From: Xiphydria camelus
Taxonomy: Eukaryota > Arthropoda > Insecta > Hymenoptera > Xiphydriidae
Assembly (NCBI GenBank): GCA_963678675.1
Contig: OY783197.1
Coordinates: 4,498,400 to 4,562,399, forward strand
Reading direction: 5' to 3'
Length of the DNA: 64,000 bases
In this document: positions 61,986 through 64,000 of the stretch, in pieces
Layout: each line of letters starts with the position of its first letter
Position numbering within the stretch: the first letter of the stretch is position 1
Program-made: the position numbers and the translations under genes
Notes under the pieces: generated by a model
Seen by the model: the letters and a program-made list of their open reading frames with translations, nothing else
Database searches by the model: none
Told to the model about the DNA's origin: nothing

Positions 61986-62106
61986 TCCAATTAACACGAG
62001 AACTGGTTCCAAACTCGACGGAGTGTGCGCAGTCTGACTTTTGGGACGGCTAGGTCAGACTGCGCACACTCCGTCGAGTTCAGAACCAGTTCTCAAGTTA
62101 GTTGGA
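61986..62106. mobile_element. Hairpin MITE
   Basis: ACGAGAACTGGTTC, ACTCGACGGAGTGTGCGCAG with TCTGAC, a short loop, then GTCAGACTGCGCACACTCC with GTCGAGTTCAGAACCAGTTCTC. Out to TTGGAA/TTCCAA-like edges. Confidence 0.85.
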
Positions 62107-62289
62107 ATGAACCTGTTGGCGTCAAGTGCGCGCTTGGTTGCTTTGCTTCAGTATTGAGTCCGGCTTCTGACAATGCCTTCAAGAAATCAGGTGGCAGCAA
62201 ACGTGTTAATACCAAAAATTTACATAAGTAGGCATTGATTCGATGAGAAAGTATGCAATTTTAGACAGTTCAGCATAATTATAAGTATT

Positions 62290-62366
62290 AGGTGTACAAC
62301 TTTGCTTCCGCCATTTTCCTAACTTAAAGATAGCAAAAACAGTGGAAGCAAAGTTGTACAACTCTT
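62290..62366. mobile_element. TTGTACAACTTTGCTTCC hairpin MITE
   Basis: TGTACAACTTTGCTTCC at the left and GGAAGCAAAGTTGTACA at the right around 40 bp. Confidence 0.8.
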
Positions 62367-63363
62367 AGATTTATAGTTATGGTTTATAAATAACATAAAA
62401 AATAGGTTTTATGTTATATAAACTGTGATAAATTACGGCAATGTGTAAACTGTTTAAAATATTAATCTATCCAAGCTAACATTTTGCCAGCAACTTGCTA
62501 TTGAATTACTGAAAACTCCTGCTATCACATTGCCAACAAGGGTGTGTTCTCATCTGCTTTACCAATAAGCTAAGAGGACAATTTGATTTCCGCATATTAA
62601 TGACAACATGATTGCAACAATTGCTCATACACAATTGAAGAGTGTAATTTCTAATTAGTCTAAGTGCCAAAAAGCTAAAGTTGAGAAAATCGACAAAAAC
62701 AGGCAGATGCTTTAAAGGAATATAGTCTAGCATGTCTTCAGATTTTTGAGTTTTAAGGTATTTCCTCTCCAAAATCATTTTCTGTAAATTTATTTGTAAT
62801 TTTGGTTAAATAGAGATTGAGGTATTCTGCACTTCTAATTTTTTCAGATTTTTTTCAGGTGTAGTTTAATTGTTATCCATGTTTGTTGAAGGACACTTTT
62901 ATACGCGTTCCCTATACCAAGCCGTAAAAATGACACATTTTCACCTTTTTATAGAAAACTGTACTGTAAATATTTTTGAAAAACCAGAGATGTAGAGAAA
63001 AAAAATTAGAAATTTTGTAACAAAAACAAACAGAAAAGTCAGGTTTAATTAAAGAAAACTTGTACTGGCGGACAATTTGAAATTATTTAAATGTGTTCGT
63101 CTCGTATTATGAAAATTTGAAAATATTAAACACGGAAAAACATAGTTTTAATTCATATTATTCATCGTTGCCACTCCGTTAATACGTTTCTTTAAATCGC
63201 TCGTTTTAATAAATTTATTACCTTTGTATCTTAATCGTTTCAACATTTTTAATTTTGAAATAACGAATACTAATAAATACACGGGATAACGACACATTGA
63301 CGTGACACATGCACAATGCAGGTAGAGCTCTTATCCAGTTCACGACCCTGTGAGACCGCGCCG
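62367..63363. other. AT-rich sequence, no gene recognised
   Basis: A minus-strand frame at 62778-62506 (LKTQKSEDMLDYIPLKHLPV) could be a transposase scrap, but I could not match it. The rest is AT-rich. Confidence 0.35.
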
Positions 63364-64000
63364 TAAAGGCCATCACACACAAAATTCCGTAAGGCCGTAA
63401 GTAGTAAGCGTAAGACGTAAAACGTAAGGTTCATCACACAAACGCGGCGTAAGACGTAAGCTTTGACCAATCCTGAACGGAGACGCTGTCCCCACCCTCT
63501 ATTTACATGTAACTTAGAATCTAAAAGTGTCAGTTTGATATTGTTAATAATTTCATTTCAATTGGGAAGAAAAGCTTAACAGTAAGTACATTTAATTATT
63601 GATTACACTCTCAGTTCCTCTATATATAAATAGAAAAGCCATTCCTAGATTGACATAAGGATACAGCTGGAATGGCTTTTCTATTTATTATATATAGGAA
63701 CTGAGTGTAATCAATAATTAAATATACTTACTGTTAAGCTTCTCTTCCTAATTGACGTGAAATTATTAACAATATCAAACTGACACTTCTAGATTTTAGG
63801 TTAGATGTAAACAGAGGGTGTTGACGCGTGGCGCACTATGATATCAAATAACCCGGGAAACTTTGTGATTGGTTGTCCGTAAGACGTTCGCCGTAAGAAT
63901 TTCAACCGGACGAAAGTTTTCGACGTTACGTTTTACGTCTTACGGACGAAAGTGGTGGGGTTACGGACATCAGAATACTTGATCCTGATTGGTCTATTCG
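63364..64000. mobile_element. Foldback element with GTAAGAC-rich ends, running off the window
   Basis: AAAGGCCATCACACACAAAA starts it, with many CCGTAAGACGTAAG words. Inside, 63497-63825 is a young palindrome: AGAATCTAAAAGTGTCAGTTTG pairs with CAAACTGACACTTCTAGATT, and arms continue through TTAACAGTAAGTA and AGAAAAGCCATTCC. The end resembles 59206-59360. Confidence 0.7.

Overview
The window is nuclear DNA of an insect, most likely a hymenopteran (ant or wasp). It holds intron-split insect genes (a Yellow/MRJP family gene, mitochondrial ribosomal protein L12, a four-TM DUF4728/LAPTM-like gene and a C16orf89/DUF4735-like gene). Introns range from about 60 bp to several kb, CpG-rich stretches alternate with AT-rich ones, and the spaces between exons are packed with palindromic non-autonomous DNA transposons. 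There is no tRNA, rRNA, CRISPR array or prokaryotic operon structure. The host order is an inference; the sequence alone does not fix a genus.

Layout: 1.3-4.4 kb, Yellow family gene (+, 4 exons). 7.1-16.3 kb, a gene for a very long, mostly disordered protein with a hydrophobic N-terminal part (-, 3 exons seen, 5' end missing). 16.3-30.5 kb, no convincing coding exon: nested MITEs, foldback elements and a CpG-rich stretch at 21.3-24.9 kb that could hold a promoter and 5' UTR exon. 30.5-34.5 kb, four-TM DUF4728/LAPTM-like gene (+, 4 coding exons). 36.1-44.0 kb, complete 7-exon C16orf89-like secreted protein gene (-). 45.3-46.6 kb, a 3-exon gene for a 108-residue secreted four-cysteine protein, apparently with a GC-AG intron (-). 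51.9-53.7 kb, complete mRpL12 (-). 54.5-58.9 kb, a cluster of DNA-binding-domain genes and relics of transposon type: a broken Myb/SANT-like gene (+), a tandemly duplicated exon unit (+), a SAP-SWIM gene with a frameshift (-) and a decayed THAP domain (+). 59-64 kb, more foldback elements and one weak small-peptide candidate.

The most striking content is the mobile-element architecture. I name the main families here: PAL2 (about 350 bp foldback, TIR near CGAGGTGTTTTGTT), PAL3 (about 105 bp, CCCAAGGAGAAATGG ends), PAL4 (about 210 bp, CCCAAGCAACACAC ends), PAL5 (GGTGAAAATGT ends), PAL6 (AATAAACTGTTT arms), PAL7 and PAL8 (AT-rich foldbacks). PAL3 and PAL4 share the terminal CCCAAG, repeatedly lie end to end, and repeatedly sit inside PAL2. 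Several loci are two- or three-level nests whose order of insertion can be read from the sequence. PAL4 copies also lie within about 50 bp of two coding-exon splice acceptors.

The genes are not an operon and share no evident pathway. Exon structures were derived by hand from splice-site and phase agreement. All internal junctions quoted keep reading frame.
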